Below are positions 1 through 9,226 of a stretch of DNA of 64,000 bases, piece by piece. The DNA is taken from the NCBI RefSeq assembly GCF_001613225.1, contig NZ_BDBY01000118.1:1-64000 (forward strand), written 5' to 3'. Both the position numbers and the translations under genes were made by a program. The notes beneath the pieces are model-generated. The model was not told the origin of the DNA and ran no database searches. It worked only from the letters and a program-made list of their open reading frames with translations. The first letter of the stretch is position 1; every line of letters starts with the position of its first letter. The stretch comes from Nocardia pseudovaccinii NBRC 100343. Lineage in GTDB: Bacteria; Actinomycetota; Actinomycetes; Mycobacteriales; Mycobacteriaceae.

Positions 1-8
1 GCGAACGC

Positions 9-27
9 GCCGCGCCGTAGGCGCGGC
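9..27. terminator. GC-rich hairpin, possible terminator of an upstream gene
   Basis: An 8-bp perfect stem (GCCGCGCC / GGCGCGGC) with a 3-nt loop is followed by an A/T-richer stretch. There is no clear T-run, so termination is an inference from its position ahead of the first gene. Confidence 0.35.
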
Positions 28-40
28 AAATTAGACAGAG

Positions 41-69
41 CACGGGCAGCGCGGAAGGCGCTGCCCGTG
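41..69. terminator. 12-bp perfect hairpin, possible terminator
   Basis: CACGGGCAGCGC at 41-52 pairs perfectly with 58-69 around a 5-nt loop. It lies directly after the smaller hairpin and upstream of the UPF0182 gene. No T-tract follows, as is common in high-GC actinobacterial terminators. It may end the gene to the left of the window. Confidence 0.45.
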
Positions 70-190
70 TCACAGCCCGATTCCGTAGAGTGGGCCGAAA
101 CGGTCCCTTTGGACCACCTGCAACATCGGACTGCGGTGTCACGGCCGAGAACATCGGTGCGCGCGCCGCCGGACCTTGGAGAGTGGCATC

Positions 191-3100
191 GTGGGCATGC
201 GGCCCCCCACCGGCTTACCTTCGTTGTCCCGACGCAGCCGAGTGCTGCTGGTGGCGGCCATCATTCTGGCGGCGCTGTTGCTGCTGGGACCGCGGCTGAC
301 CGACACCTATACGAACTGGTTGTGGTTCGGCGAGGTCGGTTTCCGCAGCGTCTATCTCACCGTGCTGCGCACGCGGATCCTGTTGTTCATCGCCGTCGCG
401 CTGTTCGTCGGTCTCGTCGTCTGGTTGGCGCTGTTGCTGGCCTACCGGACCAGGCCGGTATTCGTGCCGGTAGCGGGGCCGAACGATCCGATCGCGCGCT
501 ACCGCACCACCGTGATGAGCCGGCTCAAGCTGTTCGGCATCGGCATCCCGCTGCTGCTCGGCGTGCTCTCCGGCTTGGTGGCGCAGTCGAATTGGGTCAC
601 CGTGCAGCTGTTTCTCAATGGTGACTCGTTCGGCCAGAAGGATCCGCAGTTCGGCCTCGATGTCGGTTTCTACGCCTTCGACCTGCCGTTCTACCGGATG
701 GTGCTGAACTGGCTGTTCGTCGCGGTGGTCATCGCGTTCTTCGCCAGCCTGGTGACGCACTATGTCTTCGGCGGTCTGCGCCTGACCGGGCGTGAGGGCA
801 CGCTGACCCGGCCCGCGCGCATCCAACTCGCGGTGATCGCCGGAATCTTCGTGCTGCTCAAGGCGATTGCCTACTGGTTCGACCGCTACGAGCTGCTGTC
901 GAGCAGTCGTAAGGAGCCGACCTTCACCGGTGGTTCCTACACCGATATCAACGCCGTGCTGCCCGCGAAGCTGATCCTGCTGTCCATCGCGGTGATCTGT
1001 GCGATCGCCTTCTTCGCCGGTATCGTGCTGCGCGATCTGCGGGTGCCCGCGATGGCGGCCGCGCTGCTCGTGCTCTCCTCGGTCCTGGTCGGCGCGGTAT
1101 GGCCGCTGGTCGTCGAGCAGTTCTCGGTGCGCCCGAACGCCGCCGACAAGGAGAGTGAATACATCGAACGCAATATCGCCGCGACCAGGCAGGCGTTCGG
1201 CATCACCTCGGACAAGATCGAGTACAAGGACTACAAGGGCGACAGTTCGAAGAGCCCGCTGGAAGTTCCGGTCGATGCGGCGACCATCGGCAATGCCCGC
1301 CTGCTCGACCCGAATATCTTGTCGCCTACCTTCACCCAGCTCAAGCAGCTGAAGAACTTCTACGGCTTCCCGGAGTCGCTGGATATCGACCGCTACACCC
1401 TCAACGGCGATACCCAGGACTACATCGTGGCCGCCCGCGAACTGCACCCGTCGGCGCTGAGCGGTAATCAGACCGACTGGATCAATAAGCACACCGTCTA
1501 CACCCACGGCAACGGCTTCGTCGCGGCGCCCGCCAACCGGGTCAACCGGCCGCAGTACGAGGACCCCAACGCCAATACCGGCGGCAGCAGCGACAGCGGC
1601 TACCCGATCTTCCTGGTCAGCGACCTGTTCAACTCGACCGACCAGCAGCAGATCAAGGTCGAACAGCCGCGCGTCTACTACGGCGAGCTGATCTCGCAGT
1701 CCAATCCGGACTACGCGATCGTCGGCGCCGTGAACGGTTCGCAGCCGCGCGAATACGATTCCGACACAGCGCAATTCACCTACAACGGCAAGGGTGGCGT
1801 GTCGATCGGGAACTGGTTCAACCGGTTGGCCTTCGCGGCCAAGTACACCGAGCGCAATCTGCTGTTCTCCTCGGCTATCGGGGACAACTCCAAGATCATC
1901 TTCAACCGTAGCCCGCGCGAGCGGGTTCAGAAGGTCGCGCCCTGGCTGACCACCGACGGCAATGCCTATCCGGCAGTCGTCAACGGCCGGATCCAGTGGA
2001 TCGTCGACGCGTACACCACGCTGGACAACTACCCGTACGCGCAGACCACCTCGCTGGAGGGCGCGGTCGAGGACAGCATCGATAAGAAGACCGGAAGGCT
2101 GTTGCCGCGCAAGGAGGTCAGCTACATCCGCAACTCGGTGAAGGCCACCGTCGACGCCTACGACGGCACGGTGACCCTCTACGAGGTGGACCCCACCGAC
2201 CCGGTGCTGAAGGCCTGGCGCGGTGTGTTCCCTGGCGCGGTCAAGCCGCAGAGCGAGATCTCGCCGGAACTGCGCGCGCACTTCCGCTATCCCGAGGATC
2301 TGTTCAAGGTGCAGCGCGAAATGCTGACCAAGTACCACGTGGACAATCCGCGAGAGTTCTTCACCAACAACGCTTTCTGGTCGGTCCCCAGCGATCCGAC
2401 CACCGAGGGGGGCACCTTCAATCAGCCGCCGTATTACGTGCTGCTGGGCAACGCGTCGGCGAACAATAAGCCGGTGTTCAATCTGACCAGCGCCATGGTC
2501 GGCTACAACCGGCAGTTCCTGTCCGCCTATATTTCGGTGCGCTCGGATCCGGACGGCTACGGCAAATTCACGATCTTGCAATTGCCGACCGATACGCAGA
2601 CACAGGGTCCGCAGCAAACGCAGAACAGTATGACGACGGCGCCCGAAGTCTCCAGTCAGAAAACGCTGCTGTCGAACTCGAACAAGATCAGATATGGCAA
2701 TCTGCTGACCTTGCCGATCGCCGACGGCGGAATCCTTTATGTGGAGCCGTTTTACAACGAGCGAAATACCGGGGCAGGCAGCTCCACGTTCCCGCAGCTG
2801 CTGCGGGTACTGGTGAGCTATCGCGATGTGGCGGGCAGTGTGAAGGTCGGTTTCGCCTCCACCCTGGCCGATGCGCTGAATCAGGTACTGCCGGGGACCG
2901 GTTCGCTGGCGACCCCGTTCGGCGGTGATCCGGCCAGCAGGCCGAAACCGGGTACCACGCCACCGACGGATCACGGCGCCACGGCGCCGACGCAGGGCAC
3001 AACACCGCCGACACAGGGCACCACGCCGCCGCCGGCGACCGGGTCCGCCGCCAAGGATGCGGCGGCCGCCGAGCTGAGCAAGAAGATCGAGAGTGTGCGA

Positions 3101-3193
3101 AATGCCATGAAGTCCGGGAACTTCCAGGACTTCGGCAAGGCGCTGGAGGAACTGGACGCCGCAGTGAAGGCGTATCAGGACGCCGGTCGCTGA
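191..3193 (+). CDS. UPF0182 family integral membrane protein
   Basis: A protein of about 1000 residues belonging to the conserved actinobacterial UPF0182 family (M. tuberculosis Rv0064 type); the function is unknown. Hydrophobic segments fill roughly the first 310 residues (about seven helices). A large extracytoplasmic domain follows, then a Pro/Thr/Gly linker with repeated T-P-P-T-x-G-T units near residue 930. A charged helical tail containing LSKKIESVRNAM closes the protein. GTG at 191 is chosen because GGAG at 178-181 sits about 9 nt upstream; TTG at 176 and ATG at 197 are alternatives. It is monocistronic, with a strong hairpin directly after the stop. Family assignment is firm; any role is open. 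Confidence 0.9.
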   Translation: MGMRPPTGLPSLSRRSRVLLVAAIILAALLLLGPRLTDTYTNWLWFGEVGFRSVYLTVLRTRILLFIAVALFVGLVVWLALLLAYRTRPVFVPVAGPNDPIARYRTTVMSRLKLFGIGIPLLLGVLSGLVAQSNWVTVQLFLNGDSFGQKDPQFGLDVGFYAFDLPFYRMVLNWLFVAVVIAFFASLVTHYVFGGLRLTGREGTLTRPARIQLAVIAGIFVLLKAIAYWFDRYELLSSSRKEPTFTGGSYTDINAVLPAKLILLSIAVICAIAFFAGIVLRDLRVPAMAAALLVLSSVLVGAVWPLVVEQFSVRPNAADKESEYIERNIAATRQAFGITSDKIEYKDYKGDSSKSPLEVPVDAATIGNARLLDPNILSPTFTQLKQLKNFYGFPESLDIDRYTLNGDTQDYIVAARELHPSALSGNQTDWINKHTVYTHGNGFVAAPANRVNRPQYEDPNANTGGSSDSGYPIFLVSDLFNSTDQQQIKVEQPRVYYGELISQSNPDYAIVGAVNGSQPREYDSDTAQFTYNGKGGVSIGNWFNRLAFAAKYTERNLLFSSAIGDNSKIIFNRSPRERVQKVAPWLTTDGNAYPAVVNGRIQWIVDAYTTLDNYPYAQTTSLEGAVEDSIDKKTGRLLPRKEVSYIRNSVKATVDAYDGTVTLYEVDPTDPVLKAWRGVFPGAVKPQSEISPELRAHFRYPEDLFKVQREMLTKYHVDNPREFFTNNAFWSVPSDPTTEGGTFNQPPYYVLLGNASANNKPVFNLTSAMVGYNRQFLSAYISVRSDPDGYGKFTILQLPTDTQTQGPQQTQNSMTTAPEVSSQKTLLSNSNKIRYGNLLTLPIADGGILYVEPFYNERNTGAGSSTFPQLLRVLVSYRDVAGSVKVGFASTLADALNQVLPGTGSLATPFGGDPASRPKPGTTPPTDHGATAPTQGTTPPTQGTTPPPATGSAAKDAAAAELSKKIESVRNAMKSGNFQDFGKALEELDAAVKAYQDAGR

Positions 3194-3201
3194 TCCAACT
3201 A

Positions 3202-3241
3202 GAACGGCCCCGTCACCCGGATTCGGGTGACGGGGCCGTTC
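3202..3241 (+). terminator. Strong terminator hairpin after the UPF0182 gene
   Basis: A perfect 18-bp stem (3202-3219 with 3224-3241) closes a 4-nt GATT loop, starting 8 nt after the stop codon. Only a short T-containing tail follows. It may serve both the UPF0182 gene and the convergent Rpf-domain gene. Confidence 0.8.
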
Positions 3242-3302
3242 TCATCGACGTCGAACCGACGTCCACCTCGGCGCCGTTGCCGAGTGACGTCCGATTCCTA
3301 CG

Positions 3303-4379
<1,077 letters not shown>

Positions 4380-4409
4380 TTGCCTTTCGTGCGTAGACGT
4401 GTGTAATGT
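4380..4409 (+). promoter_or_regulatory. Promoter of the initiator tRNA gene
   Basis: TTGCCT at 4380-4385 and TAATGT at 4404-4409 are separated by 18 bp and end 12 nt before the first base of the tRNA. They fit a housekeeping sigma -35/-10 pair. Identification rests on sequence and position only. Confidence 0.6.
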
Positions 4410-4421
4410 TGTGTTTACCGA

Positions 4422-4495
4422 CGCGGGGTGGAGCAGCTCGGTAGCTCGCTGGGCTCATAACCCAGAGGTCGCAGGTTCAAATCCTGTCCCCGCTA
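4422..4495 (+). tRNA. Initiator tRNA-fMet (CAT)
   Basis: A full cloverleaf of 74 nt can be drawn. The acceptor starts CGCGGGG and its first pair is a C-U mismatch, the initiator hallmark. The anticodon stem CTGGG/CCCAG has the three G-C pairs of initiator tRNAs around the CAT anticodon at 4456-4458. The T arm contains GGTTCAAATCC. The CCA end is not encoded. A promoter sits immediately upstream and a strong terminator downstream, so it is a single-gene transcript. Confidence 0.97.
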
Positions 4496-4501
4496 CGAGG
4501 G

Positions 4502-4537
4502 AAACGACCCGGAACTCAAGTGTTCCGGGTCGTTTTT
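4502..4537 (+). terminator. Rho-independent terminator of tRNA-fMet
   Basis: The stem AAACGACCCGGAAC (4502-4515) pairs perfectly with 4522-4535 around a 6-nt loop and runs into five T's, giving a textbook intrinsic terminator 6 nt after the tRNA end. Confidence 0.92.
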
Positions 4538-4708
4538 CATTTGGTGCTCGAGCGCGTATTGGGAACCGTGGCGAGGCTTGTTGTGGCCTCCTGTTCGCCG
4601 GTCGGTGTGAGCCTGCGATAGGTCAGGGGCAAGTCGCTGATCGAAGCTCGGTGACCGTCTGCGACGGCTGCTGCAGCTACGTCTGTGCGTGGCGCTAGGG
4701 CGACTTGG

Positions 4709-5816
4709 TCAGGCTGCGGACGTGTGGCCATGCTTTGGTGAGTGTGAGTAGCTGGTGTAGTTCCGTGGTGAGGTCTCGTGTGCCGGGTTGGATTTGGTGG
4801 CGGGGGTGGGCTGGGTCGTGTTCGGCGGTTTTGGTGGTGATGGCTTCGGCGATGTGGCGGGGGTAGGTGTGTGGGTCGGCGTCGGTGGTGGCGAGGTTGT
4901 CGGGTTGTGGCTGTAGCGCTTGAGGTGGAGCAGGCTGTCGCGGATGTCGATGGTCATGCGGTGCAGGTGGATGGCGGGGTCTGTTCGGTGGTCGTGCCGT
5001 TTTTCGAGGACGATTTCGGGTACGGCCGTGATCGGTCCACATCGGGTGCAGGCGGCGGCAGTATCGGCTGGTGCGGTCCCATCCGGTGTGGGTGAGCAGG
5101 GTGCTGATCAGCGGCACGGTGACAGTGGCGGGAGCGCCGACGGCTGAGAGCAGGAAGCCGCTCCAGGCTTTCCAGTGCATCTCGGGATCGAATGCCGGGT
5201 GGCCTGTCATGACACTGATGGCTGTCTCGAGCGGGTATATAACCGCTACGATCCCCAGGTCCACCGTGGTGCCCAGGACCGCTGGTGTACAGTGCCCGTT
5301 CCTGCCAGTGGTGGCCCCTGCGGCGCGCATCTCGCGCATGCTTACCCGGCTGAGGAGCATTGCTGTGGCGCCGAGCGGCAGTGAGAACGCGACGCAGGCC
5401 ATGACAGTGGGCCAGCCCAGGGTTGGGTCGATCAACTGGTCAGCGTGGCGGGCGGGTGTGCCCGCGATCAGGATGACGGCGGTGGCGGTGATCGTGACGA
5501 GGTAGTAGCGCCGTTGCCTGCGTCACGTGTCGGCGGGGTCGGCGCCCGCCCGCAACTTGGCGAAGCCGTAGATATTCGACATGGTCAGCAGGGTTGCTCC
5601 CGGTGAGAGCTGCCGGGCGATGTTGACCACGTCGCTGTCGTCGCCGGGCAGCAGCCAGGTCAGTGACTGTTCGAACCATGCGTCCCGTAATAGGTTTTCG
5701 CAGAGACCGGCGGCGAGCGCGCGGTTGATGAGCCAGTCGACGTTGTTGTCCCGTAACGGCCACCACCGACCGGTGAGCACCAATGTGAGACCTGTCGGGA
5801 CGGGCCAGGTGATCAG
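4709..5816 (-). pseudogene. Broken MAB_1171c-family membrane protein gene
   Basis: The reconstructed product matches the MAB_1171c-type putative transporter family. Its N-terminal helix contains LITWPVPTGLTLVLTG, about seven membrane segments follow, and the C-terminal soluble part has AVPEIVLEKR and MTIDIRDSLLHL. Three lesions are visible. No start codon lies in frame near 5816. A TGA interrupts the frame at 5523-5525, between ADPADT and RRQRRYYLV. A frameshift near 5030 moves the sequence from RRLHPMWTD into the frame reading ITAVPEIVLEKR. In relatives this gene follows a small toxin-like gene, as the fragment upstream does here. Function of the intact family is unknown. Confidence 0.8.
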
Positions 5817-5837
5817 ACCGGGACCGGGGCGGTCATC

Positions 5838-6044
5838 TCAGCGATGCCGGTTTCGGAAGTCTTGGCGGCGGGCGATCCACAGGCCGCCTCCGTTCCCCAA
5901 GAGGGCGCCGATGTCGATGGGGCACAACGTGATCGGCCGTTCCCGGTATTCTGCCACCCGCGCGATGTATTCCGTTATGTCCCACGGGTCGGGGATCGGT
6001 ACCAGGCGACCCAGCTCCTCGAATCGCGCGGCGAGATCCACCAT
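5838..6044 (-). pseudogene. N-terminal fragment of a toxin-like (ImmA/IrrE-type) gene
   Basis: A 68-codon reading frame starts MVDLAARFEELG and contains IPDPWDITEYIARVAEY and PITLCPIDIGALLG followed by GGGLWIAR. This resembles the beginning of the roughly 150-190 residue toxin-like proteins encoded just upstream of MAB_1171c-type membrane proteins in actinobacteria. It stops shortly after LWIARRQDF, so the catalytic or C-terminal part is absent. The frame runs straight on toward the broken membrane-protein gene, suggesting an internal deletion. Family assignment is by pattern memory and should be held loosely. Confidence 0.45.
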
Positions 6045-6212
6045 TACGCCTTCCCTCGTCGATCACCTGACCCATGCCGATATTGCGGTGAGCGTAGTCG
6101 CTGACGGAGCACTGTCACGGACATGGCTTGTCGCGCAAGCATTCTCGCATCCGCCTTCGATGGATCAGCCGCAACATCATCGGCCTTGATTCGCTCACTG
6201 GGCGAGCCGGAA

Positions 6213-6848
6213 TCAAATTGTCGTTCGACCTGAATCCTCGAGGTACGCGACGATCGCGTTGGTGAGCCCGCGGCGGGCCTTGTCGAGGTCGGAGTAGGTG
6301 CCGAGCTGGCGTTCGGAGTTTATGCCACGCATGGCGCCGGGAATCAGCGCTGCGATCTCCTCGACGCGGCCGGGGTCCACGCCGAGGTCCGCGAAGGCGT
6401 TTTGGCAGGTTCGGAGCCAGCCGTGGCCCCAGGATGCGAGTTCGGCGGCGGTGCGCGGGTAGAGCTGTTCCAGTTCGGTGTGATCGCGCGGCAACGCGGC
6501 ACGAAGGTTCTCGATCGCGCGGGAGTCGGGGGAGGTGAGTCCCGCGTAGAGCGTGTCGATGATGCCCGCGACTCGCTGACGAAGCGGTGCCGCGGTGTCG
6601 GTGAAGGTGAGCATTTCGGCTCGCCGCTCGGCGGTGTAGTGCAGCACGGCGGCCCAGAGTCCGTCGTTATCGCCGAACTGATATTTGACCGCGCCCCAGG
6701 TGGCGCCGATCTCGCGGGCGATCTTGCTGGCCGATACCGCGCCGGGGTCTCCGGTGGCCAACGAGCGCACCGCCGCTTTCAGCATGTTCTCCCGGGTGGC
6801 ATCGCCACGGCGGTTCGTGCGTCGCGCATAGCTATCCCGGTCGGTCAC
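6213..6848 (-). CDS. TetR family transcriptional repressor
   Basis: About 211 residues with an N-terminal helix-turn-helix at roughly residues 15-60 (TRENMLKAAVRSLA, then ASKIAREIGATWGAVKYQF) and an all-helical ligand-binding domain. GTG at 6848 is preferred. The longer frame to an ATG at 6917 would run into the first half of the palindromic operator and adds an atypical Cys/Pro-rich extension. It is divergent from the Rieske oxygenase operon, with a 41-bp inverted repeat between them, so it most likely controls that operon and itself. Confidence 0.85.
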   Translation of the reverse strand: MTDRDSYARRTNRRGDATRENMLKAAVRSLATGDPGAVSASKIAREIGATWGAVKYQFGDNDGLWAAVLHYTAERRAEMLTFTDTAAPLRQRVAGIIDTLYAGLTSPDSRAIENLRAALPRDHTELEQLYPRTAAELASWGHGWLRTCQNAFADLGVDPGRVEEIAALIPGAMRGINSERQLGTYSDLDKARRGLTNAIVAYLEDSGRTTI

Positions 6849-6921
6849 TTTCCAGATGTTAGCTGGTGGCGCGCACCCGGCCGCATTCGAATCCCTGCCC
6901 GCTGAGCGGTTTTTCATAGTT

Positions 6922-6962
6922 TCACAGTACCCACTATGATAATTTCATAGCGGTCACTGTGA
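6922..6962. promoter_or_regulatory. Imperfect palindromic operator, probable TetR site
   Basis: TCACAGTACCCACTATGA (6922-6939) and TCATAGCGGTCACTGTGA (6945-6962) are inverted copies matching at 15 of 18 positions, separated by TAATT. The site lies between the divergent repressor and oxygenase genes, ending 22 bp before the oxygenase start. That is where a TetR dimer pair would block transcription. Confidence 0.65.
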
Positions 6963-6984
6963 TCTGCCGGGAGAGGACACCGAG

Positions 6985-8001
6985 ATGGCGAAACCGCCGC
7001 TATCGATGCAGCCGACGGGATGGTTCCAAGTCGCGTGGTCGGCCGAGATCGCCGTCGGCGCGGTCCACCGGATGACGTACTTCGGCCGGGAGCTGGTGGC
7101 ATGGCGGGCGCAGTCGGGCCTGCTGACGGTGATGGATGCCTACTGCGAGCATCTGGGCGCTCATCTCGGATTCGGCGGTCATGTCGAGGGCGATGTCATC
7201 GAATGCCCGTTCCATGGCTGGCAGTGGAACCACGAGGGCCGCAACGTCTGCATTCCGTACGAGAAGCATCCCAATCGGGGTAGGCGCATCCGTACCCACC
7301 CGGTCGTCGAGCGCAACGAATCGGTCTACATCTGGCACGACGTCGAGGGTCGCCCACCCTTCTTCGAAGTGCCCGACGTGTTCACCGGATTCGGCGACGA
7401 CAGCAGCTCGGCCGACTACTACCCGCAGGCCACTCTGTTCCGCGAGCGACTGGAACTTCATCCGCAGTACGTGCTCGAAAACGGTGTCGACTTCGCGCAT
7501 TTCAAGTTCGTGCACCAGACGCCGATCGTGCCGGTGTTCACCCGGCACGACTTCGACGAACCGGTGTCCTACGTCGACTTCACCATCACCTTCGAAGGCG
7601 ATGACGGGCAGTCCATCGAGGATGTCAATAGCGGCGTCGAGGCGATCAACGGCGGACTGGGCGTTGCGGTGACCAAGAGTTGGGGCATGGTGGACAACCG
7701 GACCATTACGGCGGTCACCCCCGTCGACGACAGCACCTGCGATGTTCGTTTCAGCGTGTACATCGGCCGTCGGCCCAGCTCTGATCCGGCGAAGGCCGAG
7801 CAGCGAGCCCAGGCGTTCGCTCGAGAGGTCATTCGCCAGTTCACCCAGGACGTCGATATCTGGCAGCACCAGCGCTACTCGGATCCACCGGCACTGTCCG
7901 GAAGTGAGTACGAGGGCTTCACCGCCATCCGCACCTGGGCCGAGCAGTTCTACCCGATCCCGACCCAGGATCAACGCATCCAGAAAAGCAGGCATCAATG
8001 A
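6985..8001 (+). CDS. Rieske non-heme iron oxygenase (KshA-like)
   Basis: 338 residues forming the terminal oxygenase of a Rieske-type ring hydroxylase. The [2Fe-2S] ligands are visible as C54-x-H56 in YCEHLGAH and C74/H77 in ECPFHGW. The mononuclear iron motif follows in ENGVDFAHFKFVH near residues 167-177. Overall layout resembles single-component oxygenases such as 3-ketosteroid 9-alpha-hydroxylase KshA, acting on steroid-like or hydrophobic substrates; the substrate is not deducible. ATG at 6985 has the RBS GGAGAGG upstream. No ferredoxin reductase is nearby, so electrons must come from a partner elsewhere. The stop overlaps the next gene (ATGA), indicating an operon. Confidence 0.85.
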   Translation: MAKPPLSMQPTGWFQVAWSAEIAVGAVHRMTYFGRELVAWRAQSGLLTVMDAYCEHLGAHLGFGGHVEGDVIECPFHGWQWNHEGRNVCIPYEKHPNRGRRIRTHPVVERNESVYIWHDVEGRPPFFEVPDVFTGFGDDSSSADYYPQATLFRERLELHPQYVLENGVDFAHFKFVHQTPIVPVFTRHDFDEPVSYVDFTITFEGDDGQSIEDVNSGVEAINGGLGVAVTKSWGMVDNRTITAVTPVDDSTCDVRFSVYIGRRPSSDPAKAEQRAQAFAREVIRQFTQDVDIWQHQRYSDPPALSGSEYEGFTAIRTWAEQFYPIPTQDQRIQKSRHQ

Positions 8002-9098
8002 ACGCACCAACCAAAGCGCCGATCCGGGTGTTCCAAGTCGCCACCGGCAATGTCGGAACCGAGATGATCAAACGAATCGGCAACCATCCGGATCTCGAAC
8101 TCATCGGATTGCATTGCTACACACCGGAGAAGATCGGCCGCGACGCCGGCGAGATCGCCGGTCTGGCGCCGAACGGCATCATCGCGACCGGCTCGGTCGA
8201 CGAGATCATCGCCGCCGCACCCGATGTGCTCACCTTCCACGGCGTATTCCCCGACGAGGACCTCTATGTCCAGGTGCTCGAAGCGGGCATCGACATCGTC
8301 ACCACCGCGGACTGGATCACCGGTTGGCATCGCGACACCAACCACCCGCATCCGTCGGGTAAGCCGGTGACCCAGCTCCTGAGCGAGGCGTGCGCGAAGG
8401 GTGGATCGACCTTCTACGGCACCGGCATGAATCCCGGCCTGAACCAGGTCCTCGGAGTGGTGTGTTCCGCCGACGTCGCCGAGATCGAGAGCATCATCAC
8501 CCTCGAATCCGTCGACGTGTCGTGCCACCACTCGAGGGAGACCTGGATCGAGGTCGGCTACGGGTCACCTGTCGAAGATCCGAGCATCCCCGGCAAGCTG
8601 GAGAAATACACCAGTGTCTTCGCCGACAGCGTGCTGATGATGGCCGACTGCTTCGGTCTGGAACTCGACGAGGTGAAGTTCACCTATGAACTCGGCGCCT
8701 GCACCAAGGATGTCGACCTGGGCTGGTACCGGCTGCCGAAGGGCTCGCTCGGCGGTAATCACATCAAGTACCAGGGCATGGTCGACGGCGTTGCGCGGAT
8801 CGAGACGCATCTGGAGTGGCAGATGACACCGCACACCGACCCGAGCTGGAATATCAAGGGCTGCTACATAACTCGGATCAAGGGCGATCCGTGCATTTAC
8901 AACAAGCACATGATTCTCCCGAAGCCCGGCGTCGACCTCGCCAACCCGGACAACTTCGCCTCGATCGGCATGACCGTCACCGGATTGCCCGCACTCAACG
9001 CGATCGCGTCCGTTGTCGCCGCCCCGCCGGGACTGCTGACCAGTGCAGACCTCCCGCTGCGCGGATTCGCCGGTCGGTTCAAGAACCCCCGCGACTAG
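7998..9098 (+). CDS. NAD(P)-dependent amine dehydrogenase-like oxidoreductase
   Basis: 366 residues with an N-terminal Rossmann fold (VFQVATGNVGTEMIK, residues about 10-24), followed by the DapB-like region seen in 2,4-diaminopentanoate dehydrogenase and the related uncharacterised actinobacterial proteins. The family includes NAD(P)H-dependent amine dehydrogenases, but many members have no proven substrate. The 4-nt ATGA overlap with the Rieske gene implies translational coupling and a shared substrate pathway. A plausible role is reduction or oxidation of the hydroxylated product; that is inference. Confidence 0.75.
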   Translation: MNAPTKAPIRVFQVATGNVGTEMIKRIGNHPDLELIGLHCYTPEKIGRDAGEIAGLAPNGIIATGSVDEIIAAAPDVLTFHGVFPDEDLYVQVLEAGIDIVTTADWITGWHRDTNHPHPSGKPVTQLLSEACAKGGSTFYGTGMNPGLNQVLGVVCSADVAEIESIITLESVDVSCHHSRETWIEVGYGSPVEDPSIPGKLEKYTSVFADSVLMMADCFGLELDEVKFTYELGACTKDVDLGWYRLPKGSLGGNHIKYQGMVDGVARIETHLEWQMTPHTDPSWNIKGCYITRIKGDPCIYNKHMILPKPGVDLANPDNFASIGMTVTGLPALNAIASVVAAPPGLLTSADLPLRGFAGRFKNPRD

Positions 9099-9124
9099 GA
9101 AACGGGGCGCACCCACTCGTTTCC
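9098..9124 (+). terminator. Weak hairpin after the two-gene operon
   Basis: GGAAACG (9098-9104) pairs with CGTTTCC (9118-9124), with an inner GGG/CCC pairing, directly after the stop codon. The following sequence is modestly T-rich. It may separate the oxidoreductase from the downstream monooxygenase. Confidence 0.4.
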
Positions 9125-9226
9125 CTTCTCAACTTATAACGCACCCGGGGGATTGCGGCAAGGCCCGGGTCGTGCTGCAGAATCGCTGGCCGAGGCCAGA
9201 ACCTGCGTGAGATGGGAAGTAACCGA

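Noticed and set aside
215-2974. 919-codon open frame antisense to the UPF0182 gene
   Set aside because: High GC keeps antisense frames open; its product is Arg/His/Asp/Gln-rich low-complexity without any motif, while the plus-strand frame is a clear family member.
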